Source: Peribacillus psychrosaccharolyticus ATCC 23296 (GTDB lineage: Bacteria > Bacillota > Bacilli > Bacillales > DSM-1321). From it: 47,473 nucleotides of DNA. Position numbers and translations under genes: made by a program. The DNA is taken from contig NZ_AJTN02000251.1 in the NCBI RefSeq assembly GCF_000305495.1, positions 1 to 47,473 on the forward strand, given 5' to 3'. Shown here piece by piece: positions 24,864 through 33,163 of this stretch (positions within the stretch are counted from its first letter, which is position 1; every line of letters begins with the position of its first letter). The notes under the pieces were generated by a model, which worked only from the letters and a program-made list of their open reading frames with translations, did no database searches and was not told where the DNA came from.

Positions 24864-25295
24864 TTATTTTAGTTGTTGATTAATACCATACCAGATAAGT
24901 TCAACACGGTCAGCCCTTTCGGCAAGATCCTGATACACCCAGCCGCAGGCATCCCGCCAAGTACGGTCACTCGCCTCAATCGGTACAATTCCCTTCGAGA
25001 GATCATTACCGATTATAATTAAGTGTCGATCTTCATTTTCCTTCTCCCAGTTCAAGAACCCCTCGATTCGAAGGTTCCAAGAAGCACGGATATCCGCTGC
25101 ATTAAATTGTTGACTATCTTGTTTAATCCAACGTTCAATCCCTTCTAGTATGATCCTTTTACTATGGTGGTCCATATTTTCTGGTAAGTCGTGGTCTTGG
25201 TATGCAGATAACCAGATTGTCTCATCTGTAACTTGATATTGCTCTCTTACCCATTTTGCTTTGCCGTTGTAGCTACCACCTGTAACGAAGTGCAC
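24864..25295 (-). CDS. CobU-like paralogue with altered Walker A motif
   Basis: A 143-residue protein related to the C-terminal two-thirds of CobU (GNDLSKGIVPIEASDRTWRDACGWVYQDLAERADRVELIWYGI). The N-terminal loop reads GGSYNGKAKW, keeping GK but with Ala in place of the Ser/Thr that co-ordinates magnesium. The guanylylated-histidine helix of CobU is not recognisable. The start is GTG at 25295, with AAGGAGGGG upstream, inside the 3' end of cobC (49-base overlap). A complete CobU is encoded at 26607-27176, so this copy probably has a different or regulatory role. No function can be assigned with confidence. Confidence 0.7.
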   Translation of the reverse strand: MHFVTGGSYNGKAKWVREQYQVTDETIWLSAYQDHDLPENMDHHSKRIILEGIERWIKQDSQQFNAADIRASWNLRIEGFLNWEKENEDRHLIIIGNDLSKGIVPIEASDRTWRDACGWVYQDLAERADRVELIWYGINQQLK

Positions 25296-25861
25296 CGTTC
25301 ACCCCTCCTTACTGATTGATTCGAATCCCAAGTGAATTGGTAGCCTTGAGAATGAGGAACATTCCATTCCCAGAACTCCTTTTTCTCTACAGCCAGTTTA
25401 CTAAGTAAATAGCGGATCACACCACCATGGGTCATCACAGCGGCTCGACGTATACCACGTTCGCTTATATCTTCTACTATATGATTCCAGCCTCGTTGTA
25501 CTCTTGTAGAAAAAGCAGAAAAACTTTCCCCATTTGGAGGACTCGCCTCAAATGGATGGGCAAGAAAATCCTGATAGCTAGGTTCATCGACTAATTCCTG
25601 ATACGTTTTTCCTTCCCAGTCGCCAAAATTCATTTCCCGAAGGTCTACCATGCGAATCGGAGTACTCTCAGGGAAAAGAAGGGCTGCTGTTTTCTCGCAG
25701 CGAGGCAGATCACTGCAATAAACTACGTCATAATCAGGTTCGACCCACTTTTCCTGCTCTTCTTGCAGCAATGGCGAGTCCGTCCACCCAAGATACTCCC
25801 TCCGATTATTGGCTTCTGTCATCCCATGACGAAATAGTGTAATATCCAGACCGTGAACCAT
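25247..25861 (-). CDS. cobC: Histidine phosphatase, probable alpha-ribazole-phosphate phosphatase
   Basis: A 204-residue phosphoglycerate-mutase-like phosphatase. The catalytic LFRHGMTEAN lies at residues 9-18, the second histidine in VMTHGGVIRYLL, and CSDLPRCEKTA and REMNFGDWEGKTY are family hallmarks. Within the cobalamin operon it most likely removes the 5' phosphate from alpha-ribazole phosphate or adenosylcobalamin phosphate. It overlaps cobS by 43 bases upstream and the CobU-like gene by 49 bases downstream. Confidence 0.82.
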   Translation of the reverse strand: MVHGLDITLFRHGMTEANNRREYLGWTDSPLLQEEQEKWVEPDYDVVYCSDLPRCEKTAALLFPESTPIRMVDLREMNFGDWEGKTYQELVDEPSYQDFLAHPFEASPPNGESFSAFSTRVQRGWNHIVEDISERGIRRAAVMTHGGVIRYLLSKLAVEKKEFWEWNVPHSQGYQFTWDSNQSVRRGERCTSLQVVATTAKQNG

Positions 25862-26610
25862 AGAGATAGTTCAACTCCTTCCACAGAAGCTCCAAGCACA
25901 TCCCCCGTAATCCCGCCAAACCACTGAATCGTTTTTTTACGGATAAAAAGAAAGCTCAAGTAAGCAGCCGTTGCCATCCATACAAATTGCCACAGCAGCG
26001 CCGGGCTAATCAGGTAAGCCGCCATTAAGCCTGCTGCCGCATACACCCAGTAAACACGCGTACTATTTTTACGGGATGCTTTTTGAAAATAGGCGCCGAG
26101 CCCCTCCTGCTTTGCAAGTGGAAATCGGCATAAAACGACACCCATCACAATTTTACTGATAAACGGAATAACGAGTATCAAACCATACGTATAAGGCATG
26201 CTTTTTTCAACAATCTCATAAATAAATAGATACCGAGCAGCTAATAATACAATCACTGATAAAACACCAAAGGCTCCTGTTTGAGGGTCTTTCATGATTT
26301 CTAAGCGTTTTTGTTTATCGCGATAGGAAAAGAATGCGTCACTCGCATCAATCCAGCCGTCAAGATGAAGCCCGCCGGTTAAACCAATAGTCAGCAGCCA
26401 AATCATAAATGCAATCGCACCGGTTGAGAAGGGCGTCCATTCGATAAGCAGATAAAGTGTCCCGCTCATTAAAGTGCCAAACAGCAATCCAACTAGCGGA
26501 AAGGTCTGAATCGAACGGTGCAGGTACTTATTGTCCATTGGGAATTCACGTTTAATCGGTATAGCGGTGAAAAATTGCAGATTAATGATGAAACCAATAA
26601 GTGCGCTCAC
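25819..26610 (-). CDS. cobS: Adenosylcobinamide-GDP ribazoletransferase (cobalamin synthase)
   Basis: Membrane enzyme joining adenosylcobinamide-GDP to alpha-ribazole (phosphate) to complete the nucleotide loop. The signature GGLHLDGWIDASDAFFSYRDKQKRLEIMKDPQTGAFG provides the metal-binding aspartates, and about six to seven hydrophobic segments fill the 263 residues. Its ATGA overlaps the cobU stop, showing tight coupling, and it overlaps cobC at the other end. Confidence 0.93.
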   Translation of the reverse strand: MSALIGFIINLQFFTAIPIKREFPMDNKYLHRSIQTFPLVGLLFGTLMSGTLYLLIEWTPFSTGAIAFMIWLLTIGLTGGLHLDGWIDASDAFFSYRDKQKRLEIMKDPQTGAFGVLSVIVLLAARYLFIYEIVEKSMPYTYGLILVIPFISKIVMGVVLCRFPLAKQEGLGAYFQKASRKNSTRVYWVYAAAGLMAAYLISPALLWQFVWMATAAYLSFLFIRKKTIQWFGGITGDVLGASVEGVELSLWFTVWILHYFVMG

Positions 26611-27176
26611 GATTGCAGTCCCTTCATCATGACAGGCATACCTGATTCCACTAGGTACGCTTTTTCAGCTCGCTGAACGATTTCTTGATGCAGTAAACCT
26701 AACGTTCTTTGATACAGCTGGACGGAGGAAAAATGACTATACTCGTGAAGCACTTCATTGCTGACAATTACTAAGGTACTCACATTTTGCTGAATCGTTT
26801 CAAGACCGGCAAGGATTTTGTCGTAGACTTGGCTGGCTTGAATTTGACTCCATTCCGTATTTGCTGAAAACAGTTCATTATCAAGCAATGTCGTTAAACA
26901 ATCTAACAATACAACAGGTTGATGATCAAATGTTTTCACCGATTCCTCAATATCGGTTGGAAACTCTCTAGTCTGCCAAGATACATTGCTTTGCTCTCGC
27001 TGTTCTTGATGCTTATTTATACGCAGGACCATTTCTTCATCACGCGCTCTTCCACAGGCAATATAAACTATACCTCTGTTCAGATCTTGGCTGCATTGTG
27101 TTGTCAATTTCTCTGCAAATGTACTTTTCCCGCTTCTTACCCCTCCGGTTACAAAGTAGATCGGTGCTTTTTCCAT
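26607..27176 (-). CDS. cobU: Adenosylcobinamide kinase / adenosylcobinamide-phosphate guanylyltransferase
   Basis: Bifunctional enzyme that phosphorylates adenosylcobinamide and then transfers GMP. It has the intact Walker A VTGGVRSGKSTFAEKL (residues 9-24), the RINKHQEQREQSNVSW helix with the histidine expected to be guanylylated, and VVLLDCLTTLLDN. The 189-residue length is typical. It overlaps the threonine-phosphate decarboxylase gene by 28 bases upstream and cobS by 4 downstream. Confidence 0.93.
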   Translation of the reverse strand: MEKAPIYFVTGGVRSGKSTFAEKLTTQCSQDLNRGIVYIACGRARDEEMVLRINKHQEQREQSNVSWQTREFPTDIEESVKTFDHQPVVLLDCLTTLLDNELFSANTEWSQIQASQVYDKILAGLETIQQNVSTLVIVSNEVLHEYSHFSSVQLYQRTLGLLHQEIVQRAEKAYLVESGMPVMMKGLQS

Positions 27177-28231
27177 TGTGTGAATTCCTCCATCAATACG
27201 GCATGTTCCCGTTCACCTTTAACCGCAAATCGAAGCCATTTACCATCCAGTCCGGGAAAATTAAACGTATGGCGCGGCACGATTCCTCTTTCTAACAGAT
27301 AGGTTAACAAGTGCCTTGCATCTAATTCTGGGTCTCTAAGTAAATAGAAATTCACGGAGCTTTGAGAGACTACTAGGCCGGTCGTCTTATAAAAGAATTG
27401 AAGCTGTCTCTTCTGCTTTTCAATATATTTAACCGTTTCTTGCTGATGAACGACCTCTCTTAAGCAGATCGAACCCGCTTTCTGCGCCAAGCTGCTGACA
27501 CTCCAATGTGGTTTAAAAGACTTTAAGACATCAATAATACCTGGATGCGCGAGTACATAACCAAGGCGGACTCCCGGCATCGCAAACATTTTGGTCATCG
27601 AGCGAAGGATAATCAGATTTACGAAATAACTGAGATACGTTCGGTATGTAAAAGGGTCGATGACAAAATCATAAAATGCTTCATCAAGAATCACTAGACA
27701 GTTTTCCTTCTGACAAGCAGTTAGAAGCTGTAAGACATCTTCCTTGGCATAAGACATACCTGTAGGATTATTGGGCGTACATAAATAAAGCGCATCCTGC
27801 TCTTTAATCAATGGGAGCAAGCCTTCGACATCCAGCTTCCACTCCGGCTCTTTAAGGATGTAATTTGTAATGGTACATTGATTTGCCAAACAAGCGGCAG
27901 CATATTCAGAAAATGCAGGTTGAATAATCAAAACGTTTTTACCTGCCAGCATTCTAGCCGTTAATGAAATTAATTCCGCCCCTCCATTCCCAAAGAGAAT
28001 GGATTTCTCTGAAACTTGTTCCATACTTGCAGCCAGCTCCGTTAGTTCTCTATTTTCATGATCTGGATACTCTAAGATTGACTCGAAAAAAGATGGCCAC
28101 TGTTCCTTTAAGCCAGCTGGTGGTCCAAGCGGATTAATATTGGCACTGAAATCGTAAAAGCTGTCTGGCATCGTAACTCTTAGTGATTGATACAAATATT
28201 GTGGATTAGATCCATGAAGCGGCAGTTGCAA
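27149..28231 (-). CDS. cobD: Threonine-phosphate decarboxylase (PLP enzyme)
   Basis: A 360-residue class I/II aminotransferase-fold enzyme. In this operon it should decarboxylate L-threonine phosphate to (R)-1-aminopropan-2-ol phosphate, the linker CbiB attaches to the corrin ring. Visible PLP motifs are ANINPLGPP near the N-terminus, TPNNPTGMSY, ILDEAFYDF and the Schiff-base lysine in RSMTKMFAMPGVRLGY. Histidinol-phosphate aminotransferase is the related alternative, rejected because of context. It overlaps cbiB by 26 bases. Confidence 0.9.
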   Translation of the reverse strand: MQLPLHGSNPQYLYQSLRVTMPDSFYDFSANINPLGPPAGLKEQWPSFFESILEYPDHENRELTELAASMEQVSEKSILFGNGGAELISLTARMLAGKNVLIIQPAFSEYAAACLANQCTITNYILKEPEWKLDVEGLLPLIKEQDALYLCTPNNPTGMSYAKEDVLQLLTACQKENCLVILDEAFYDFVIDPFTYRTYLSYFVNLIILRSMTKMFAMPGVRLGYVLAHPGIIDVLKSFKPHWSVSSLAQKAGSICLREVVHQQETVKYIEKQKRQLQFFYKTTGLVVSQSSVNFYLLRDPELDARHLLTYLLERGIVPRHTFNFPGLDGKWLRFAVKGEREHAVLMEEFTQWKKHRSTL

Positions 28232-29171
28232 GCAGCATCCCTCCTATCCAGAGCATCAGCATAAATAGCCATGAGGTTTTATGCATGATTTGGGTTGTTA
28301 GTTTAATATGATTTGCTTGAAGTGGAACGACTGATTCTCCCATCTTCGCCCGATTAGATATGACTCCTTTATAATAATTGACTCCCCCCAGCTGCACACC
28401 GAGCAATGCAGCAACGGCAGCTTCTCCCCAGCCGCTGTTCGGACTCGGGTGTACTTTGGCGTCACGCACTACAATCGCTGCACGCTTCCTAAAAGAATGC
28501 GGCCCCATATTTTGATTAAGCAGCATCAGCATCCCTGTTAAACGGGCCGGTATCCAATTGACGACATCATCCATTTTGGCTGAGGCCCATCCGAAATCAA
28601 GATATTGCTTATTTCGATACCCAACCATAGAATCACATGTGTTAATGGCCCGATACATCATCGCCAAGGGCGCTCCTCCAATGAACGCCCAGAATAGCGG
28701 GGCTGTAATGCCATCACTGGTATTTTCAGCAATGGTCTCGACTGTCGCGCGGACAATTTCTCCTTCATGAAGCTGATCGGTATCTCGGCCAACAATATAC
28801 GAAAGCTTACTTCTTGCTTCAGTAAGATCTGCTAAAGCCAAGGGTCTATAAACATCCATGCCGGCAATATGTAAGCTCTTTTGGGCAAGTGTAGTCGAAA
28901 TAAGTACTGCTTCAACCAGAATACCCGCCGCCACGTGCTGTTGATAGGCAAGATAAACTATGACACTCGTCAGCGCAAAAACAATGAGTAATAAACTAGT
29001 CATCATTAGAAGCCCTTTTCTTTTCTTTGCATGACCATGATTAAGTAATCGATCCAGTCTTGCAATGTAAGCACCCATCCATTTAACTGGATGCGGCCAA
29101 GACGGCGGGTCCCCTATTAAACGATCTAACAAGAATGCAAGACTGAGTGCAAGTAAATGAGGAAGCATCAT
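28206..29171 (-). CDS. cbiB: Adenosylcobinamide-phosphate synthase
   Basis: Integral membrane protein (321 residues, several hydrophobic segments) that condenses adenosylcobyric acid with aminopropanol (phosphate). Family motifs: LDRLIGDPPSWPHPVKWMG near the N-terminus, RDTDQLHEGEIVRATVETIAENTSDG in the centre, and VRDAKVHPSPNSGWGEAAVAALLG. It is called CobD in some genomes; CbiB is used here to keep it distinct from the decarboxylase. With CbiZ upstream it allows cobyric acid made from salvaged corrinoids to be rebuilt. Confidence 0.92.
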   Translation of the reverse strand: MMLPHLLALSLAFLLDRLIGDPPSWPHPVKWMGAYIARLDRLLNHGHAKKRKGLLMMTSLLLIVFALTSVIVYLAYQQHVAAGILVEAVLISTTLAQKSLHIAGMDVYRPLALADLTEARSKLSYIVGRDTDQLHEGEIVRATVETIAENTSDGITAPLFWAFIGGAPLAMMYRAINTCDSMVGYRNKQYLDFGWASAKMDDVVNWIPARLTGMLMLLNQNMGPHSFRKRAAIVVRDAKVHPSPNSGWGEAAVAALLGVQLGGVNYYKGVISNRAKMGESVVPLQANHIKLTTQIMHKTSWLFMLMLWIGGMLLATAASWI

Positions 29172-30640
29172 TCAGCCTCCCTCTTATATTGATTTTTCTG
29201 TAACGCCTTCATTGTACATTCATAGACACCTTTACCGATTAACTTCCCGAGCGGCGTTGCTGTCCCGCCGTATTGCAAAAGAGTGCCTCTTTGGGTTGCT
29301 GCAACCAGTACACTGTCTGTTGATGTTCCCGTCGCGCTAGAGTCGGTGATGAAATCCATTACATTAAGCTGCATCAAAGCCTTCACTTTTGCCTCAGTCG
29401 CCGTAACGATACTGTGAATGAACGCTTCTTCCGCAAGCTTTGCGTTTATAAAGATCCAGGTATTGATCGTTCCAGGTGAGCTGTCTTCTGTATGTTCACT
29501 TGCTCTTGATGCATCAACGGCATTACCAACACCCGCTGTTACAATAATGAAGATTGAAAAGTCTCGCTCCTGATAGAACTGATAGACTGCATATTGAAGG
29601 TCAACAGCCGTCATCATCCCTACCGTTTCCGCAGAATCAAATCCTCGCTCCTGTAAAAATAGTTTCATTTCTTCTAGATGATCCTCACAATTATAATCGT
29701 GGTTAACATGACGATTGACAAACGTATCATACCAGCCGGTACCAGCTCCTGTTACTCCGGATGACATCGTACGCAGCGGGATCGGTGAATGAAGCGAAAT
29801 ATACTCTTCAGCTTGCGTTATATACTGCTGATCTATTTTTATTTCCTGATCATCACCTGCCTGCTTATCAGGAACGATAAACATTTGAGGCTTCGGCAGC
29901 ACAGGGTGTGGGTGCTTTTCAATTTCGGTCTTATATACATGCTGAATCCGCTCCTGTTGGAGCACATTATTTGGTGTATCAATGATTTGAATTTTTCCTT
30001 TTTCTAAGAGTAGGAGATTATCACAATACAGAGCAGCTAAATTTAAATCGTGAAAAATGGAGATAACGGTTAAGCCCTTCTCCACAGACCATTTCTTCAT
30101 CATATCGAGCAAATCTTTTTGATAGGAAAGATCTAAGTGATTGGTCGGTTCATCAAGCAAAAGAATTTCGGGTTGCTGTGCCAACGCTTGTGACAGCATT
30201 ACCCGTTGTATTTCACCACCTGACAGCTCATTCATACTTTTATCCTGAAAGGCTAGGACACCAGTCTGCTCCATCACCTCTTGCACGATCCGTTCATCCT
30301 CCTGTGTCCAGGTATTCAGCCAGCCAGATTGATGAGCATAACGGCCAAGCGAAACCGTTTCTTTTACAGTGTAGGAAAAGGTTTGGGATGAATGCTGCGG
30401 CAGTACTGCCACCGTTCTTGCCAGCTGCTTTGCAGAATAGTTCTGAATGGGTAAATCCTTGATATAGATGCTGCCAGTATCTGAACGCATAATCCCGCTT
30501 ATCATATGTAATAAGGTCGTTTTCCCGCTGCCATTCGGTCCTAGAATTCCGAATAATTCCCCCTTTTGAACATCAAAGGATAGGGAGTGGATGACTGGTT
30601 CTGCAGCGTAGCCTCCGGTCAGCTCTTTTACCTTAAGCAT
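29168..30640 (-). CDS. Fusion of corrinoid ABC-transporter ATPase (BtuD) and CbiZ amidohydrolase
   Basis: A 490-residue two-domain protein. Residues 1-255 are an ABC ATPase of the BtuD/FhuC type, with GPNGSGKTT (Walker A), LSGGEIQRV (signature) and ILLLDEPTNHLD (Walker B). After a linker with HPHPVLPKPQ, residues from about 285 to 480 match adenosylcobinamide amidohydrolase CbiZ, with SSGVTGAGTGWYDTFVNRHVNHDYNCEDH and ITDSSATGTSTDSVLVAA. CbiZ cuts off the aminopropanol side chain to give adenosylcobyric acid. The fusion couples uptake to remodelling at the membrane. It ends in ATGA overlap with cbiB and starts 1 base after btuC. Confidence 0.9.
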   Translation of the reverse strand: MLKVKELTGGYAAEPVIHSLSFDVQKGELFGILGPNGSGKTTLLHMISGIMRSDTGSIYIKDLPIQNYSAKQLARTVAVLPQHSSQTFSYTVKETVSLGRYAHQSGWLNTWTQEDERIVQEVMEQTGVLAFQDKSMNELSGGEIQRVMLSQALAQQPEILLLDEPTNHLDLSYQKDLLDMMKKWSVEKGLTVISIFHDLNLAALYCDNLLLLEKGKIQIIDTPNNVLQQERIQHVYKTEIEKHPHPVLPKPQMFIVPDKQAGDDQEIKIDQQYITQAEEYISLHSPIPLRTMSSGVTGAGTGWYDTFVNRHVNHDYNCEDHLEEMKLFLQERGFDSAETVGMMTAVDLQYAVYQFYQERDFSIFIIVTAGVGNAVDASRASEHTEDSSPGTINTWIFINAKLAEEAFIHSIVTATEAKVKALMQLNVMDFITDSSATGTSTDSVLVAATQRGTLLQYGGTATPLGKLIGKGVYECTMKALQKNQYKREAE

Positions 30641-30641
30641 G

Positions 30642-31694
30642 TTATCTCCTTCTTCCTGTTCTGTTTTTCATTAATATCGCCGCAAAAACAGGAGCACCAA
30701 TCAAGGCAGTAATGACGCCAATTGGTAATTCAGTCGGCGCGATGATGGTCCTTGATACAAGGTCAGCGAAAATTAAAAATCCACCTCCGGAGAGTAGAGA
30801 AAGCGGCAGTAAATGTTTATGATCTGGACCGCATAACTGCCGGATAAAATGCGGCACGACCAGACCGACAAAACCAATCGTTCCTGAGACCGCTACGGCT
30901 GCCCCGGTCAGCAATGCACCGGCAGTCAAAATCGTCAGCTTGCGGCGTTTCACATTTACCCCCAGATGCTGGGCCCTGTCTTCCCCAAAGGATAGAGCAT
31001 TCAATTCCTTTGCATTCAGCATCAAGACTAGTACACCCACAAAGAAGAAAGGCAGGATAATCGTGATATAACTCCAGCCTCGCATCGAGACACTGCCCAG
31101 CAGCCACCCGATAATCTGCCGCAGTTCATTACCTGTTAACGCAATCATCAATGAAATAAATGCCCCCAAAAATGAGCTGAATATAATACCGGTTAAGATA
31201 ATCGATTCAACCTTCATTGATCGATCAATTTTTCGGGCAAAAAACAGAACGGCAAAAATGGTCGCAAACGAAAATGACACACTAAATACTGGAAGTGTGA
31301 ACGAACCGATGATCGGCATGGAGAAGGAGAAAAACAACACGATCACCGCGCCTAACGATGCACCTGATGAAACACCGAGTGTATATGGATCGGCTAACGG
31401 GTTTCGTAAAAGACCCTGAAAAGCAGCTCCTGAAATAGCTAATGAAGCCCCGACAAGTCCAGCTAAAATAACCCTTGGCAAACGAATATTCATAACAATA
31501 TTGGTATACATTTCATTCGTCTGTTCGATAGGGAGGTGCAGAATTTCTTTAGCAAGTATATTCAACAAATCCATAATTGGCACAGAAACCGCACCGATTG
31601 AAACTCCTGCCAGGAACGAAGATGTCAAAAAAGCGACTGCGAGTAAGTAGATTAACTTTTTATTTAAATACGTCTGGATAGACCGCTTTGGCAA
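30642..31694 (-). CDS. btuC: Corrinoid ABC transporter permease
   Basis: A 350-residue FecCD/BtuC-family permease with about ten hydrophobic segments. Motifs include LPRVILAGLVGASLAISGAAFQGLLRNPLADPYTLGVSSGASLGA and, late, GLVVPHFIRQLCGPDHKHLLP. The start is TTG at 31694 inside the 3' end of btuF (35-base overlap), with a GAGGAAC ribosome-binding site only a few bases upstream, so initiation probably depends on translational coupling. It works with BtuF and the BtuD-CbiZ fusion. Confidence 0.9.
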   Translation of the reverse strand: MPKRSIQTYLNKKLIYLLAVAFLTSSFLAGVSIGAVSVPIMDLLNILAKEILHLPIEQTNEMYTNIVMNIRLPRVILAGLVGASLAISGAAFQGLLRNPLADPYTLGVSSGASLGAVIVLFFSFSMPIIGSFTLPVFSVSFSFATIFAVLFFARKIDRSMKVESIILTGIIFSSFLGAFISLMIALTGNELRQIIGWLLGSVSMRGWSYITIILPFFFVGVLVLMLNAKELNALSFGEDRAQHLGVNVKRRKLTILTAGALLTGAAVAVSGTIGFVGLVVPHFIRQLCGPDHKHLLPLSLLSGGGFLIFADLVSRTIIAPTELPIGVITALIGAPVFAAILMKNRTGRRR

Positions 31695-32628
31695 GTTCCT
31701 CTACTCCCTCTGCCAGCCTTGGACCTGAACGAGTAACAAGATCTTCATTCACGTCAACAACCTGTTTTTCTTTAATAGCAGTGACTGCTTCCCAACCATT
31801 ACGATTTAAAATATCACTTGTAACATCCTCTACATAACGGCCATACGTCGTAACAATGACATCTGGATTCTCTTCAATCATCGATTCCTCTTCCATCTTA
31901 GCCCAACCCTCTTGATCTGCTGCGGCATTTTTCGCGTTGATCAACTGCAGCATTTCATCCAAGAAGGTGTTTTTTCCTGTCACATATATTTCTGGAGATC
32001 CGGAAACTTCCACTAAAACTTTTTTTTGTTCATGCTGTTTAATCTCTGCAGCTTTTTCTTCAATAGTACGTAACTTTGTCTTCATTTCATCAATAAGAAC
32101 GTTTGCGTTATGATTGGCTCCTGTTGCCTTACCAAGCATTTCAATAGACGAATAGACATCCTTGAAGTTCGCTGCATCATTGATGACTACCACTGAAATA
32201 CCTGAATCCCTCAATTGTTGGAGACCTTCTTTCGCACTATCCGCTGTAGACTCATGCGCTAACACTAGATCAGGACTCAGTGAAATAATTTTTTCAACAT
32301 TAAATTCAAGGTCGCCTATTTTCTCTATATCAGCGGTTTCCTTTGGATAATTATCGTAATCTGAAACTCCGACAATTTTTTCACCTAAATCCATGGCAAA
32401 GGCAATCTCGGTATTACTTGGAATGAGCGAAACGATTTTTTGGGGTTCTTCTTCAATAGTAACCTGCTCACCCGTTGCATCCTTCAATGTCACGGGAAAT
32501 ACCGCTGATTTACCTTTATCTATCTCTGAAGCTGACTGTTGCTGCTTCTCCTCTACTTCACTGCCGCATCCTGTCAAGATCCCGATGACTAATAGACCTG
32601 TAAATAGCTTCATGCCGAATTTCTTCAT
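31660..32628 (-). CDS. btuF: Corrinoid-binding lipoprotein BtuF
   Basis: A 322-residue substrate-binding lipoprotein of the vitamin B12/siderophore class. The ATG at 32628 follows GGGAGG and starts a lipoprotein signal with lipobox ILTGC (Cys21). The periplasmic-binding fold is seen in QKIVSLIPSNTEIAFAMDLGEKIVGVSDYDNYP, a hallmark of BtuF-type proteins, and DLVLAHESTAD. Longer in-frame starts upstream run through the terminator and are rejected. It is the first gene of the cobalamin operon, directly under the riboswitch. Confidence 0.92.
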   Translation of the reverse strand: MKKFGMKLFTGLLVIGILTGCGSEVEEKQQQSASEIDKGKSAVFPVTLKDATGEQVTIEEEPQKIVSLIPSNTEIAFAMDLGEKIVGVSDYDNYPKETADIEKIGDLEFNVEKIISLSPDLVLAHESTADSAKEGLQQLRDSGISVVVINDAANFKDVYSSIEMLGKATGANHNANVLIDEMKTKLRTIEEKAAEIKQHEQKKVLVEVSGSPEIYVTGKNTFLDEMLQLINAKNAAADQEGWAKMEEESMIEENPDVIVTTYGRYVEDVTSDILNRNGWEAVTAIKEKQVVDVNEDLVTRSGPRLAEGVEELAKAVYPDVFK

Positions 32629-32660
32629 TTTTAAAATCCTCCCAGTCTTTGCTGCACAAA

Positions 32661-32690
32661 TAAAAAATCCCCAATATGAATTGGAGATTG
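32661..32690 (-). terminator. Leader terminator between the cobalamin riboswitch and btuF
   Basis: On the minus strand AATCTCCAA and TTGGGGATT (32666-32689, one mismatch, 6-base loop) are followed by T6. Its position just before the btuF ribosome-binding site suggests riboswitch-controlled termination. Confidence 0.75.
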
Positions 32691-32754
32691 TTGTATGGCC
32701 GATTATGACAAATAAAAAAAGCCACACACCAACCTATCCTCGCAGGTTTAAAAA

Positions 32755-32915
32755 GTGCACGAAAACAGGCAGGTCTCCTGGCTCATGGGTATTGCACACG
32801 ACGCCTTCCCATAGTAACTACAGTGGCAATGCCGTTTACACCCATTTACAGTGGCGGGACCGCGTTGGAATGACACCAACTTCCCTTTTAAGTCTTTATA
32901 AAAAAAAGACACCTA
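32755..32915 (-). ncRNA. Cobalamin riboswitch
   Basis: The minus strand carries the conserved cobalamin riboswitch elements in order: AAAGGGAA, GGTG, GCGGTCCCGCCACTGTAA, GGGAAGG and the B12 box GAGCCAGGAGACCTGCC (complement of 32767-32783). It lies in the leader of a cobalamin uptake and salvage operon, between the promoter at 32950 and the terminator at 32661-32690. Binding of cobalamin should reduce expression of btuF and the genes behind it. The outer boundaries are approximate. Confidence 0.95.
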
Positions 32916-32949
32916 TTTCTTAACTTATATGATTTTTTTATGTATGTCG

Positions 32950-32955
32950 ATTATA
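32950..32955 (-). promoter_or_regulatory. -10 element of the cobalamin operon promoter
   Basis: TATAAT on the minus strand lies about 35 bases upstream of the riboswitch. No strong -35 is visible at 16-18 bases, so assignment rests on the -10 and its position. Confidence 0.45.
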
Positions 32956-33089
32956 CACTATAACCTGTATTTCGAACGGACTTCTCTTACTAAATAGTAA
33001 ATTTCTTGTTAAAAACTGTATTAACAGACTTAAATACTCATCCTATCTCATTTTACCTTATCCATGTTCTGAATAGATAAATAAAACGC

Positions 33090-33117
33090 TTGCATTCTAA
33101 AATAGCTTGTTTATAAT
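33090..33117 (+). promoter_or_regulatory. Promoter of the gnt operon
   Basis: TTGCAT (33090-33095), a 16-base spacer and TATAAT (33112-33117) form a good sigma-A promoter. It overlaps the GntR operator. A poor cre-like stretch (3 mismatches to TGWAANCGNTNWCA) covers the -35 at 33082-33095. Confidence 0.75.
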
Positions 33118-33133
33118 ACTTGTATACAAGTGT
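33116..33133. promoter_or_regulatory. GntR operator
   Basis: ATACTTGTATACAAGTGT differs at one position from the B. subtilis gnt operator ATACTTGTATACAAGTAT and contains a perfect 14-bp palindrome (33118-33131). It overlaps the -10 and transcription start. GntR bound here would block transcription until gluconate is present. Confidence 0.88.
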
Positions 33134-33163
33134 ACTTGAATGAATAACAAAGAAGGTGACACC

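Noticed and set aside
32393-32923. 176-codon plus-strand open frame
   Set aside because: It is antisense to btuF and to the conserved cobalamin riboswitch, so it is a shadow.
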